NCBI GenBank assembly: GCA_019635535.1
Contig: JAHBZH010000001.1
Location: 565,001 to 629,000 of the forward strand
Direction: 5' to 3'
DNA from: Sphingomonas sp.
Lineage (GTDB): Bacteria; Pseudomonadota; Alphaproteobacteria; Sphingomonadales; Sphingomonadaceae
Length of the DNA stretch: 64,000 bases
Shown here: one piece after another, positions 17,501 to 27,535 of the stretch
How the letters are laid out: each line of letters starts with the position of its first letter
Position numbering within the stretch: position 1 is the first letter of the stretch
Translations under genes and position numbers: made by a program
Notes under the pieces: generated by a model
What the model was told of the DNA's origin: nothing
What the model saw: the letters and a program-made list of their open reading frames with translations, nothing else
Database searches by the model: none

Positions 17501-18061
17501 ATGCGCCTTTCCAGCCTTGCCGATTATGCCGTCGTGATGATGTCGGCCGCCGCGCGCCATTGCGGCGCGGGAGCGGCGCTTGACGCTGCGACCCACAAAA
17601 GGCGCAAGGTCAATGCGACGACCTTGAGCGCTGAGACGGGCATTCCGCTCCCCACCGCGCAGAAGCTGGTCAGCCGCCTCTCCACCGCCGGCCTGCTCGA
17701 ATCGAGCCGGGGCACGGGCGGCGGCGTCCGCCTCGCCCGCCCGCCCGCCGCGATCAGCCTGGCCGACATCGTCGAGGCGGTCGAAGGCCCGATCGTGATG
17801 ACGAGCTGTATCGACACGGAGCGCCACGATTGCGCGCTGGAAAGCTGCTGCCAGGTCCGCCCGCACATGAACGTGGTCAATGGCGCCGTCCGTGGCGCGC
17901 TTGCGGGGGTGAGCCTCGCCAGCCTCACCTCCCCCAGACCGCTCATGTCGAGCGAAGTCGAGACACCCCTTCGAGCGCAGCCGAGAAATACGCCTCGGCT
18001 TCGCTCGGCCGGGTCCCTCGACTTCGCTCGGGATGATCGGATTGAGGGAGTGGCGCCGTGA
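17501..18061 (+). CDS. iscR: Rrf2/IscR-type regulator of the SUF operon with repeat-derived C-terminal tail
   Basis: An Fe-S sensing repressor. The winged helix occupies residues 1-90 ([14 protein letters not shown], then [16 protein letters not shown] as recognition helix). Cys103, Cys111 and Cys116/117 in the [15 protein letters not shown] stretch are the cluster ligands. The family is about 140-150 residues; this product is 186. The extra tail from about 148 is translated from a palindromic repeat and contains SEVETP and SLDFARDD, the signature translation of such repeats. A small extra segment (about 24-36) also lies between helix 1 and the recognition region. Its TGA overlaps the sufB GTG. 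It likely autoregulates the operon. Confidence 0.92.
   Translation: MRLSSLADYAVVMMSAAARHCGAGAALDAATHKRRKVNATTLSAETGIPLPTAQKLVSRLSTAGLLESSRGTGGGVRLARPPAAISLADIVEAVEGPIVMTSCIDTERHDCALESCCQVRPHMNVVNGAVRGALAGVSLASLTSPRPLMSSEVETPLRAQPRNTPRLRSAGSLDFARDDRIEGVAP
17944..18035. repeat. Palindromic repeat forming the 3' end of iscR
   Basis: Arms 17944-17967 and 18013-18035 are near-complementary around the core GAGCGAAGTCGAG, with a further inner hairpin GCCGAG/CTCGGC. This is the intergenic repeat style common in alphaproteobacteria; here it lies in frame with iscR and ends just before the sufB ribosome site. Confidence 0.75.
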
Positions 18062-19530
18062 CCGACGTCAAGAACCGCGAGGCGATCGAGGCCGCGGAGC
18101 GCGCTGCGAAGTACGAATGGGGCTTCTCCAGCCCCGTCGAGCAGGAATTCGCGCCCAAGGGCCTGAACGAGGACACCGTCCGCTACATCTCGGCCAAGAA
18201 GAGCGAGCCCGAATGGATGCTCGACTGGCGCCTGAAAGCCTATCGCGCCTGGCTCGGGATGGAGGAGGTCACCTGGGCGAAGCTCGATATCCCGCCGATC
18301 GATTTCCAGGACGCCTATTATTACGCCGAGCCCAAGCAGAAGCCGACTTTGGCCTCGCTGGACGAGCTCGACCCGGAAATCCGCCGCACCTACGAGAAGC
18401 TCGGCATCCCGATCGAGGAGCAGAAGGTGCTGGCCGGGGTCGAGGGCGCGCGCAAGGTCGCGGTGGACGCCGTGTTCGACAGCGTTTCCGTCGCCACCAC
18501 CTTCCGCGACGAGCTGCGCAAGGCCGGCGTCATCTTCCTCTCCATCTCCGAGGCGATCCGCGAATTCCCCGAGCTGGTGAAGAAATATCTCGGCAGCGTC
18601 GTCCCTCAGCGCGACAATTTCTACGCCTGCCTCAACAGCGCGGTCTTCTCCGACGGCACCTTCGTCTATGTGCCGGAGGGCGTGCGCTGCCCGATGGAGC
18701 TTTCCACCTATTTCCGCATCAACGCCGAGAATACCGGCCAGTTCGAGCGCACGCTGATCGTCGCCGACAAGGGCAGCTACGTCTCCTATCTGGAGGGCTG
18801 CACCGCGCCGATGCGCGACGAGAACCAGCTCCACGCGGCGGTGGTGGAAATCTACGCGCACGAGGACGCGGAGGTGAAATATTCCACCGTCCAGAACTGG
18901 TATCCGGGCGACGCCGAGGGCAAGGGCGGCATCTACAATTTCGTCACCAAGCGCGCGCTCTGCGCCGGCGACCGCTCCAAAGTGTCGTGGACGCAGGTCG
19001 AGACCGGCAGCGCGATCACCTGGAAATATCCGTCCTGCATCCTCAAAGGGCAGGACAGCGTCGGCGAATTCTATTCGGTCGCGCTTACCAACAACAGGCA
19101 GCAGGCCGATACCGGCACCAAGATGATCCACCTCGGCAAAGGCAGCCGCTCGACCATCGTGTCCAAGGGGATCAGCGCGGGCAGATCGAACAACACCTAT
19201 CGCGGCCTCGTCCGCGTGCTGGCGAACGCGGAAGGGGTGCGCAACTTCACCCAGTGCGACAGCCTGCTCTTGGGCGACCAATGCGGCGCCCACACCGTCC
19301 CCTATATCGAGGTCCGCAACCCCTCAGCCCAGATCGAGCACGAGGCGACCACGTCCAAGATCAGCGACGACCAGCTCTTCTACGCGATGAGCCGGGGGCT
19401 CGCCGCCGAGGACGCCGTCGCCCTGATCGTCAACGGCTTTGCCCGCGAGGTCCTCCAGCAGCTCCCGATGGAGTTCGCCGTGGAGGCGCAGAAGCTGCTG
19501 GGGATCAGCTTGGAGGGGAGCGTGGGATGA
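18058..19530 (+). CDS. sufB: Fe-S cluster scaffold subunit SufB
   Basis: A 490-residue SufB, the scaffold of the SufBC2D complex on which clusters are built. Conserved features include [21 protein letters not shown], the beta-helix core, [16 protein letters not shown], and the C-terminal [20 protein letters not shown] stretch with the Cys that accepts sulfur and nearby metal-site residues, then [12 protein letters not shown]. The GTG start overlaps the iscR stop; GAGGGAG lies 7 nt upstream, right after the repeat. The ATGA at its end couples to an unrelated small gene rather than directly to sufC. Confidence 0.97.
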   Translation: MTDVKNREAIEAAERAAKYEWGFSSPVEQEFAPKGLNEDTVRYISAKKSEPEWMLDWRLKAYRAWLGMEEVTWAKLDIPPIDFQDAYYYAEPKQKPTLASLDELDPEIRRTYEKLGIPIEEQKVLAGVEGARKVAVDAVFDSVSVATTFRDELRKAGVIFLSISEAIREFPELVKKYLGSVVPQRDNFYACLNSAVFSDGTFVYVPEGVRCPMELSTYFRINAENTGQFERTLIVADKGSYVSYLEGCTAPMRDENQLHAAVVEIYAHEDAEVKYSTVQNWYPGDAEGKGGIYNFVTKRALCAGDRSKVSWTQVETGSAITWKYPSCILKGQDSVGEFYSVALTNNRQQADTGTKMIHLGKGSRSTIVSKGISAGRSNNTYRGLVRVLANAEGVRNFTQCDSLLLGDQCGAHTVPYIEVRNPSAQIEHEATTSKISDDQLFYAMSRGLAAEDAVALIVNGFAREVLQQLPMEFAVEAQKLLGISLEGSVG

Positions 19531-19924
19531 GCGTGCTGCTTGCTTTGTTAATTGCTCAGATCCCCCCCGCGCCATCGGGCAGGGAATTGCAGTTCGGCGA
19601 CGTCGAGATTGTTGATCCGATTGCGCCAATGGTGCTGCGATACATGCAGTGTATTAGGACGTCTCTCAACGAGCGCGGCGGTATGAATACATCCGATCGC
19701 CCTCGCTTTCGTCGGTCAGTGGATTCCGCGATCCGCGCTTGTGCGGAAACCCGTACCCTTGACGTGGTCCACGCTGATCAAGCTCTAAGCCTGGCGTCAG
19801 ATTATCAAGATGCCGAACGCCGAAATCTGGCTATTCGTCATGCCTTTGAAGGTTCCGAACAACAGCTTCGCGATATGCCCGAAATCATGGATCGAATAAG
19901 GCAACAACGAACAGAAAGTCGGTG

Positions 19925-19925
<1 letters not shown>
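19527..19925 (+). CDS. Hypothetical secreted protein inserted between sufB and sufC
   Basis: A 132-residue protein with a short signal-like N-terminus ([18 protein letters not shown]). Two cysteines, in YMQCIRTS and RACAETRT, could form a disulfide if exported. Most of the chain is polar and helical, ending QQRTESR. Base composition is visibly less GC-rich than sufB and sufC. It starts with ATGA coupling to sufB and ends with TGATG coupling to sufC, so it has been incorporated without breaking translation. I recognise no SUF component; small secreted proteins of this layout occur elsewhere in sphingomonads. Function unknown. Confidence 0.75.
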
Positions 19926-20763
<838 letters not shown>

Positions 20764-20767
<4 letters not shown>

Positions 20768-21504
20768 CCTTGCCGCTCCCCAGCCGCAAGGACGAGGCGT
20801 GGCGCTATAGCGACCTCGCGGCGCTGGAGCGGATATGGCCGCTGCCGGCGCCGGAAAACATCGTCGTGCCGGCGAGCGGCCGGCTGGAGCGGACCATCGT
20901 ACAGGACGCGCCGGAAGGCGACGCCGCCGTGCACCAGCTCTCGCTCAGCCTCGGCAAGGGGGCGAAAGCCAGGCTGGACCTGCTCAATCTCGGCGGAGCG
21001 TTCGGACGGATCGAGATCGACGCGACCCTGCATGAAGGCGCCGATTTCGCGCTGAACGCGGTGCAGATCGGCGGCGCGTCGCAGGTATTGGAGATCGTCA
21101 CCCGCGTGCGTCATGCCGAACCGCACGCGACCAGCCGGCAGATCATCCGCACCGTGCTCGCCGGCAAAGCGGTCGGAACCTATCTCGGCAAGGTCGCCGT
21201 GGACCGCGATGCGCAAAAGACGGATGCCGAACAATCCGTCCGCGCCATGCTGCTCGACCGTACGGCGACGGCCAATGCGAAGCCGGAACTCGAAATTTAT
21301 GCCGACGACGTGAAATGCGCGCATGGCGCCGCCGTCGGCGAGCTGGACTCCAGCGGCTTTTTCTACCTTCAGTCGCGCGGCCTGCCGCCCGCCGAAGCGC
21401 GCAAGCTCATGCTGCAGGCCTTCGTCGCCGGGCTGTTCGACGGCGCCCCGCATGGGCCGGAGCTGGAACAGGCGGCTCTGGCGAAGCTGGGGGCGCTCGT
21501 ATGA
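20764..21504 (+). CDS. sufD: Fe-S assembly protein SufD (short form)
   Basis: The SufB-like partner subunit of the SufBC2D scaffold. At 246 residues it lacks most of the N-terminal helical domain of E. coli SufD (about 420) but keeps the beta-helix core, the conserved AEIYADDVKCAHGA-type stretch (here EIYADDVKCAHGAAVGELD, containing the catalytic-site His) and FYLQSRGLPPAEARKLM. The GTG start overlaps the sufC stop and the end overlaps sufS (ATGA). The N-terminal DEAWRYSDL motif supports the chosen start. Confidence 0.94.
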
Positions 21505-22709
21505 GCGCGGCCCCCGCCATCGCCGCCCTCCCGCTCGACTGGCGCGCCGATTTTCCGGCGATCCCGGAGGGCTGGGCCTATCTCGACACCGCCGCGACCG
21601 CGCAAAAGCCGCAGGTCGTCATCGACGCCATCGCGCGCGGCTATGCCGAAACCTATGCGACCGTCCATCGCGGCGTCTATCAGCGCTCGGCCGATATGAC
21701 GCTCGCTTTCGAAGCCTCGCGCCGCCGGGTCGCGACCTTCCTGGGAGCCGCCGCGCCGGAGGAAATCGTCTTCGTGCGCGGTGCGACCGAGGGGGTCAAT
21801 CTCGTCGCGCAGAGCTGGGGCCGCGCGAACCTGAAGCCGGGCGACCGCATCCTGCTGTCGGCGCTGGAGCATCACAGCAATATCGTGCCGTGGCAGATGA
21901 CGGGCGCGGAAATCGACGTGGTGCCGCTGACCGGGGATCACAACATCGATCTCGACGCGATGGCGGCGATGATCCGGCCGGAGCACAAACTGGTCGCGCT
22001 CGCCCACGTCTCCAACGTGCTGGGCTCCGTGCTCGACGCGAAGCGGGCGGCGGAGATCGCCCATTCGGTCGGCGCGAAGCTGCTGCTCGACGGCTGCCAG
22101 GCCGTGCCCCGCATGGCCGTGGACGTGGCGGCGCTCGATTGCGACTTCTACGTCTTCTCCGGCCACAAGCTTTACGGCCCCACCGGCATTGGCGTGCTGT
22201 GGTCGCGCTCGGAAATCCTCGAGACCATGCCCCCCTGGCAGGGCGGCGGCGCGATGATCGACAAGGTGACGTTCGAGAAGACGACCTACGCCCCGCCGCC
22301 GGCGCGGTTCGAGGCGGGGACGCCGCATGTCGTCGGCGTGCTCGGCCTCCATGCCGCGATCGACTATGTCGAGGGGATCGGCCTCGATGCGATCGCGGCG
22401 CACGAGGCGGCGCTGGTCGCCGAGACGCGCGCGGCGCTGCGCAATCTCAACTCCGTCCGGCTGTTCGGGCCGGAGGATTCGGCCGGCATCGTCAGCTTCG
22501 CGGTCGAGGGGGTGCATCCCCACGATGTCGGCACCATATTGGACGAGAGCCGGGTGGCGATCCGCGCCGGCCATCATTGCGCGCAGCCGCTGATGGCGGC
22601 GCTGGGCGTGGATGCCACGGCGCGGGCGAGCTTCGGCGTCTATAATTGCAGACAGGATATCGCGGCGCTGGCCGCGGGGATCGAGCGGGTGACGAGAATC
22701 TTCGGATGA
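21501..22709 (+). CDS. sufS: Cysteine desulfurase SufS
   Basis: A 402-residue PLP enzyme that takes sulfur from cysteine as a persulfide. The PLP lysine is in FSGHKLYGP (near 225), and the persulfide cysteine is Cys360 in RAGHHCAQP, in the short loop typical of type II (SufS) desulfurases. N-terminal YLDTAATAQKPQVVIDA is conserved. No sufE or sufU lies in the operon, so its sulfur-acceptor partner must be encoded elsewhere. ATGA couplings at both ends. Confidence 0.97.
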   Translation: MSAAPAIAALPLDWRADFPAIPEGWAYLDTAATAQKPQVVIDAIARGYAETYATVHRGVYQRSADMTLAFEASRRRVATFLGAAAPEEIVFVRGATEGVNLVAQSWGRANLKPGDRILLSALEHHSNIVPWQMTGAEIDVVPLTGDHNIDLDAMAAMIRPEHKLVALAHVSNVLGSVLDAKRAAEIAHSVGAKLLLDGCQAVPRMAVDVAALDCDFYVFSGHKLYGPTGIGVLWSRSEILETMPPWQGGGAMIDKVTFEKTTYAPPPARFEAGTPHVVGVLGLHAAIDYVEGIGLDAIAAHEAALVAETRAALRNLNSVRLFGPEDSAGIVSFAVEGVHPHDVGTILDESRVAIRAGHHCAQPLMAALGVDATARASFGVYNCRQDIAALAAGIERVTRIFG

Positions 22710-23170
22710 ACAAGCAGCAGAAGATCGAGATCGAGGAAGTGGACGGCGTGGACGCGCCGCCCAAGGCGCGCGTGTCGGACGTGATCGAGACATTCGAGCG
22801 CAAGCGCGACTATCTGGAAGGCTTCCTGTCGCAGAAGCCGGCGGCGTTTTCAGGGACCGAGCCGGGCGGCGATCTGTATGAAGCCGTGATCGCCGCGCTC
22901 AAGGATATCTACGATCCCGAAATCCCGGTGAACATCTACGATCTCGGCCTGATCTACGGCGTCGAGATCACGCCCGATCATCACGCCAAGGTGACGATGA
23001 CGCTGACCACGCCGCATTGCCCTGTCGCCGAATCCATGCCGGGCGAGATCGAGCTGCGCGTCGGCGCGGTGCCGGGGATCGGCGATGCCGAGGTAGAGCT
23101 GGTCTGGGATCCGCCCTGGGATCCGCAGAAGATGAGCGACGAGGCCAAGCTGGAGCTCGGAATGCTATGA
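22706..23170 (+). CDS. sufT: SUF maturation protein SufT (DUF59/MIP18 family)
   Basis: A 154-residue Fe-S maturation factor of the MIP18 family. After a charged N-terminal extension (residues 1-45) comes the DUF59 domain: ALKDIYDPEIPVNIYDLGLI, then VTMTLTTPHCPVAESMP with the conserved Cys, and EVELVWDPPWDP. SufT helps deliver clusters to client proteins. Position between sufS and sufA with ATGA overlaps supports the assignment. The first ATG in frame with the overlap is used. Confidence 0.93.
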   Translation: MNKQQKIEIEEVDGVDAPPKARVSDVIETFERKRDYLEGFLSQKPAAFSGTEPGGDLYEAVIAALKDIYDPEIPVNIYDLGLIYGVEITPDHHAKVTMTLTTPHCPVAESMPGEIELRVGAVPGIGDAEVELVWDPPWDPQKMSDEAKLELGML

Positions 23171-23526
23171 CGACCGAAACCAAGACCCGTGCCCGCCCTG
23201 CCGCCGTGCTGCTGACTCCCGCCGCCGAGGCGCGCGTGGCGGAGCTGATGGCCAGGGCGCCCGAAGGCGCGATCGGCGTGAAGCTCTCGACGCCCCGGCG
23301 CGGCTGTTCGGGGCTCGCTTATTCGGTGGATTATGTGACCGAAGCCGATCCGTTCGATGAGAAGATCGAGACGCCCGGCGGCGCCTTCTACATCGACGGC
23401 GCCTCCGTCCTCTACCTCGTTGGCTCGACGATGGACTGGCGCGAGGACGATTTCGCCGCCGGCTTCGTCTTCGACAATCCCAACGCCAAGGGCGCCTGCG
23501 GCTGCGGCGAGAGCTTTACCGTCTGA
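23167..23526 (+). CDS. sufA: A-type Fe-S carrier protein SufA
   Basis: A 119-residue A-type carrier that transfers clusters from SufBCD to apo-proteins. Three cysteines expected for cluster binding are present: RRGCSGLAY (near 47) and the C-terminal CGCGESF pair. The N-terminus has a short extra basic extension before VLLTPAAEARV. Last gene of the SUF operon; its stop lies 22 bp before the phosphofructokinase start, so read-through into that gene is possible. Confidence 0.95.
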   Translation: MTTETKTRARPAAVLLTPAAEARVAELMARAPEGAIGVKLSTPRRGCSGLAYSVDYVTEADPFDEKIETPGGAFYIDGASVLYLVGSTMDWREDDFAAGFVFDNPNAKGACGCGESFTV

Positions 23527-23548
23527 TTCCGTCCGTTAAGGTGCGCGG

Positions 23549-24646
23549 ATGCGCATCGGAATCCTGACGGGGGGCGGCGATGTCCCCGGCCTCAATGCCT
23601 GCATCCGTTCGGTCGTGCTGTCCGCCGACGATCTCGGCTGGAGCGTGATCGGCTTCCGGCGCGGCTGGGACGGCGTGATGGCGATCGACCCCGCCGATCC
23701 GGCCAGCATCGCCGCCAACACGATCCCGCTCGACCGCGAGCGCGTGCGCGGCATCGACCGGCGCGGCGGCACGATGCTCCACACCTCGCGCGCCGATCCG
23801 CGTACGCACAAGAATGGCGACGGCACCAGCCATGTGCTGGAGGTGCTGGAGAAGCTCGGCGTCGCTGCGATGGTGACGCTGGGCGGCGACGGCACGCTGC
23901 GTTTCTCCGCCCATCTCGCGACGCAGGGCGTGCCGGTCATCTCCGTCCCCAAGACGATGGACAATGACGTGTTCGGCACGGACTATTGCATCGGTTTCTC
24001 CACCGCCGTCAGCCGATCCGTCGAGGCGATCAACGCGCTGCGGACCACCGTCGAAAGCCATGAGCGGATCGGGGTGGTGGAGTTGTTCGGCCGGCGCAGC
24101 GGCGAGACCGCCTTGCTGTCCGGCTTCCTCGCCCAGGTCGACCGCACCGTGATCGCCGAGGTGCCGGCCGATCTCGATCTGCTGCTACCGCTGCTCGCCG
24201 AGGACAAGGCCTCCAACCCGGCCGGCTATGCGATGTGCGTCATATCCGAAGGCGCCAGCATCGCCGGCATGAACGAGGCCGGCGATCTCTCCCGCACCGC
24301 GACCCAGCGCGACCAGGCCGGCGTCGGCCGCCGGCTCGGCCGCGCGATCGAGGCGAAGCTGGGCATCGGCACGGTGATCCAGGAACTGGCCTATCTGATG
24401 CGCGCCGGCGCGCCGGACGCGATGGACCGGATGGTCGGCTTCGCCTTCGGCGGCCTCGCCGTCCAGCTCCTCGCGCGCGGCGAGACGGCGCGGATGGTGA
24501 CGCTTTCCGACGGCAATTACGGCCATGTCCCCAACGATACGCTGCTTCAGGGCACCAAATCGGTGGACGTGACCGCGCTCTACGACAAGGCGGGCTACCG
24601 CGCCCGGCTGATGCGGGTCGAGGGTATGCCGATGTTCCTCTATTGA
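23549..24646 (+). CDS. 6-phosphofructokinase family enzyme with mixed ATP/PPi-type residues
   Basis: A 365-residue PfkA-superfamily enzyme phosphorylating fructose 6-phosphate. N-terminal GILTGGGDVPGLNACI and the substrate loop (PKTMDNDVFGTDYCIGFSTA) are clear. At the donor-specificity sites it has GGDG (the Gly of ATP enzymes) and PKTMDND (the Lys of PPi enzymes). This combination is found in the X/long lineages, where donor choice cannot be read from sequence. Length exceeds classic PfkA (320). It follows sufA by 22 bp. If it uses PPi, it could work in both glycolysis and gluconeogenesis. Confidence 0.9.
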   Translation: MRIGILTGGGDVPGLNACIRSVVLSADDLGWSVIGFRRGWDGVMAIDPADPASIAANTIPLDRERVRGIDRRGGTMLHTSRADPRTHKNGDGTSHVLEVLEKLGVAAMVTLGGDGTLRFSAHLATQGVPVISVPKTMDNDVFGTDYCIGFSTAVSRSVEAINALRTTVESHERIGVVELFGRRSGETALLSGFLAQVDRTVIAEVPADLDLLLPLLAEDKASNPAGYAMCVISEGASIAGMNEAGDLSRTATQRDQAGVGRRLGRAIEAKLGIGTVIQELAYLMRAGAPDAMDRMVGFAFGGLAVQLLARGETARMVTLSDGNYGHVPNDTLLQGTKSVDVTALYDKAGYRARLMRVEGMPMFLY

Positions 24647-24724
24647 GTGCGGTTGCACGGCCCCGAAGGCTTTGCTAGAGGCCCCGCTTCCTACCGGCGC
24701 CGGGCCTCCCGGCGTGCATCACGT

Positions 24725-24811
24725 GCGGTCGTGGCGGAACTGGTAGACGCGCAGCGTTGAGGTCGCTGTGGCCGAAAGGCCGTGGAAGTTCGAGTCTTCT
24801 CGACCGCACCA
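24725..24811 (+). tRNA. tRNA-Leu (anticodon GAG)
   Basis: Acceptor stem GCGGTCG pairs with CGACCGC, followed by discriminator A and an encoded CCA. The anticodon stem CAGCG/CGCTG holds loop TTGAGGT, anticodon GAG, reading CUC and CUU. A long variable arm (GGCC-GAAA-GGCC) and T-arm GTTCGAGTC confirm a class II tRNA-Leu. Confidence 0.97.
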
Positions 24812-24873
24812 TCATTCGGGCAGTTCGACCCTCGGTCGAACCGCGATGTCCGGGGGACATCGCGCCGGATGAT
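24811..24873 (+). repeat. Three-way-junction inverted repeat immediately after tRNA-Leu
   Basis: Outer stem 24811-24819/24865-24873 (9 pairs, one G-T) encloses two hairpins: TTCGACC/GGTCGAA with loop CTC and CGCGATGTCC/GGACATCGCG with loop GGG. It starts at the last base of the tRNA. It may act as terminator or 3'-processing element of the tRNA transcript; no U-run follows. Confidence 0.65.
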
Positions 24874-24963
24874 CAAACTTCACCTCTACAGCACATCCAG
24901 CACTCCACCATTGCGTATGATCCCTTGCGCGCGCAAAACCGCGCGCAAGGGGGAAATGCCATC

Positions 24964-26313
24964 ATGACGTCATCCGAAGACAAGGCGCGCGCGCTCGGCT
25001 TCTGGCTCTGCCTGGCGCTGGTCGTCGGCAACATGATCGGATCGGGCATTTTCCTGCTGCCCGCGCAGCTCGCGCCTTATGGCTGGAACGCCATTTTCGG
25101 CTGGCTGTTTTCAATCGGCGGAGTGCTGTGCGTCGCTTACGTTTTCGCCAAACTGGCCGCCGCGATGCCGAAAGCCGGCGGCCCCTACGTCTTCGTCCAG
25201 GCAGCGTTCGGGCCCATGCCCGCTTTCGCGGTCATGTGGAGTTACTGGATCGCGACTTGGGTCGGCAACGCCGCGATCGCGGTCGCGGCGATCAGCTACC
25301 TCTCCCTGTTCGCGCCGGCGCTCGCAAACGCGCCGGGGCTGGGCGCGGCCGCCACGATCGCGCTGCTGTGGTCGCTGACCGCGATCAACTGCGCCAGCGT
25401 GCGCGCGGCCGGCGGCTTTCAACTGGTGACCACCCTCATCAAACTGATTCCACTGATTGCGGTGATCCTGATCTCCGCGCTGGTGGTCGGCGAAGGCCGT
25501 CAGGTAGCGCAATTGCCGTTTCGGACCGAGGATGTCAGCCTTGCCGGAATCACCACGGCGGCGACATTGACCTTGTGGGCGTTGCTCGGCGTCGAAGCGG
25601 CGGCGGTGGGCGAGGGCAAGGTGTGCGATCCCGCCCGCAACATCCCGCGCGCGACCATGATCGGCATTCTGATCGTGGGCGCGGTCTATCTGCTCGTCTC
25701 GACTCCAGTGATCCTGTTGATGCCGGCCGAGCAGGCGGCGGCATCGAACGCCCCTCTCGCCGATTTCGTCGCGCTCTACTGGAGCCCGGGCCTCGCCATG
25801 TTCGTCGCGCTGTTTGCGGCAGTGAGCGCGATCGGCACCATCAATGGATGGACTCTGCTTCAGGGGGAAATGCTCCTCACCATGTCCCGCCAAGGCACTT
25901 TTCCGCGCTGGTTCGCGAAGACCTCCGCGAACGGCATAGCGGTGAGAGCGCAGATCCTGTCCAGCTCGCTCGCCTCGCTCCTGATCGCGGCCAATTATTC
26001 ACGCTCGATCGGCGGCCTTTTCACGTTCATGGCACTGGTTTCGACAGCGGCCGCGCTCGTTCTCTACCTCGCTTGCTCACTCGCCGCCTTACGTCTGCAA
26101 CGGACGGACCGAATGGCCGGATCGGCGGTGCTGACGATGATCGCTTCGCTTGCGGCCCTTTATGCGATCTGGACCTTGTACGGCGCCGGCGCGGAGGCGG
26201 TGGCCTGGGGCATCGTCCTGATCGCGGCTGGATTTCCGATCTATCTGCTCACGATCCGGGCAAACCGCTCCAGCCCGGCGGCGGCGGCGAATCCAGCCGC
26301 GCTTGGGGAATGA
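24964..26313 (+). CDS. APC-family amino acid/polyamine permease
   Basis: A 449-residue inner-membrane transporter with about 12 hydrophobic helices. The first helix has GNMIGSGIFLLPA, the substrate amino/carboxylate-binding motif of the AdiC/PotE-type APC family. Other family marks are PKAGGPYVFVQAAFGPMPAF and LWALLGVEAAAVGEGKV. The start at 24964 has GGGGGAAA 8 nt before; longer frames reading back through the tRNA are not genuine. Substrate unknown: an antiporter for basic amino acids is possible. The final 65 bp overlap the convergent Rieske gene. Confidence 0.9.
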   Translation: MTSSEDKARALGFWLCLALVVGNMIGSGIFLLPAQLAPYGWNAIFGWLFSIGGVLCVAYVFAKLAAAMPKAGGPYVFVQAAFGPMPAFAVMWSYWIATWVGNAAIAVAAISYLSLFAPALANAPGLGAAATIALLWSLTAINCASVRAAGGFQLVTTLIKLIPLIAVILISALVVGEGRQVAQLPFRTEDVSLAGITTAATLTLWALLGVEAAAVGEGKVCDPARNIPRATMIGILIVGAVYLLVSTPVILLMPAEQAAASNAPLADFVALYWSPGLAMFVALFAAVSAIGTINGWTLLQGEMLLTMSRQGTFPRWFAKTSANGIAVRAQILSSSLASLLIAANYSRSIGGLFTFMALVSTAAALVLYLACSLAALRLQRTDRMAGSAVLTMIASLAALYAIWTLYGAGAEAVAWGIVLIAAGFPIYLLTIRANRSSPAAAANPAALGE

Positions 26314-27406
26314 TCCGCCTGAGCTTGCGCGCAAAGCTGCGCAGGCAGACCTCGCTCTCGCCGAGCGGTCCCGGCCGATAGAGAGACGAGCTCATACCCT
26401 GCTGGACGCGGGTGATCAGCCCGGTGTCCTCGGCATTGACCTGACGGTTGATCCGCCAGTTGAGATAACGCGCCGCCTTCATCTCGCGCCGGCCATCCGG
26501 TACGGCATAGCTGATCTCGCGGATCAGCGTCTGCGTCGGCGAGACCGGCACGAAATGCATGAAATCGACCTGGTCGGGATAGATGTCGAACGCGATGTTC
26601 GGCCACAGCTTGAAATAGAGCCAGGTCCGTCCGGCGCCGTCGGGCAGAAAGCGCTGATAGGCGCGTTCGGACAGATTGGCAGACGGCCGCTCAAGCAACT
26701 CGCCTGCCATGCGGTCGACATGCAGGCCCGCCTCGATCTCGTAGCTGGCGCCGAACAGGCGATCGAGCCCGGGGTGGGCGACATCGATGTGGAGCCCATC
26801 CGAATAATTGTCGGCGACATTCTTCCAGTTCACCTCGCGCGGGCGCAACGTGATCCGGCCGATCGCCTTCAAATCCTCGAACCGATGCGGGGCGATATCC
26901 GCCTCATGGGGCGCCATCATCTCGGCGACGCTCGGCCCACCGCTTTCCAATCGGACGAAGAGGAAGCCGCGCCATTCCTCCAGATCGACCGGGATCAGCC
27001 CGTGCGCGGCCAGGTCCAGCCCCGGATAATCCTCCTTGTGCGGAACGCCGATCAGCCGGCCGTCGGCGGCATAGGTCCAGGCATGATAGGGGCAGGTGAG
27101 CCGTTTCGCACAGCCGTCCGTGCCGTCCACTAGCCGCGCGCCGCGATGGCGACAGATGTTGGCAAATGCCCTGGCCCTGCCGTCCGCACCGCGGATGACG
27201 ATCACGCTTTCGCCCAGGATATCGAGCGACCGCCAGTCGCCCGGTCCTGCCATGTCGCTGACATGGCAGACGATCTGCCAGGCGGGACGGACGACGCGAG
27301 CCATCTCGGCCCGGAAAAATTCCGGATCGCGATAGACCCAGCCGGGCAGGCTGAGGTGATCCAGCGGATCGGCGTCGGCGACGGGAAGGCGGGCGATGTC
27401 GGACAT
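26249..27406 (-). CDS. Rieske-type aromatic ring-hydroxylating oxygenase, alpha subunit
   Basis: A 385-residue non-heme iron oxygenase. The Rieske cluster ligands are Cys85-x-His87 and Cys105-x2-His108 (CPYHAW). The catalytic iron site is [14 protein letters not shown], supplying two His; a distal Asp is expected near the C-terminus. The domain order and length are those of the SRPBCC oxygenases acting on aromatics, quaternary amines or related acids. No ferredoxin or reductase gene is adjacent, so partners lie elsewhere. Substrate cannot be inferred. Confidence 0.92.
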   Translation of the reverse strand: MSDIARLPVADADPLDHLSLPGWVYRDPEFFRAEMARVVRPAWQIVCHVSDMAGPGDWRSLDILGESVIVIRGADGRARAFANICRHRGARLVDGTDGCAKRLTCPYHAWTYAADGRLIGVPHKEDYPGLDLAAHGLIPVDLEEWRGFLFVRLESGGPSVAEMMAPHEADIAPHRFEDLKAIGRITLRPREVNWKNVADNYSDGLHIDVAHPGLDRLFGASYEIEAGLHVDRMAGELLERPSANLSERAYQRFLPDGAGRTWLYFKLWPNIAFDIYPDQVDFMHFVPVSPTQTLIREISYAVPDGRREMKAARYLNWRINRQVNAEDTGLITRVQQGMSSSLYRPGPLGESEVCLRSFARKLRRIIPQARLDSPPPPGWSGLPGS

Positions 27407-27535
27407 GGAACCACTCTAGCAACGCGCCGCCGAAATGTCGCGCCAGACGACTTCGGATTTCGTCCGCGCCATCCAGCCGGGGGCAGCAAGATGCTCGGCA
27501 TTGATCGCGCATGCCGGACGCCCCACATTCGCGTT

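Noticed and set aside
24677..24707. Terminator after the phosphofructokinase gene
   Set aside because: A GAGGCCC/GGGCCTC pair exists but the loop is long and no U-run follows.
24757..24963. N-terminal extension of the APC permease into tRNA-Leu
   Set aside because: The frame runs through the tRNA and its 3' structure; the ATG at 24964 has a good ribosome site and family-like start.
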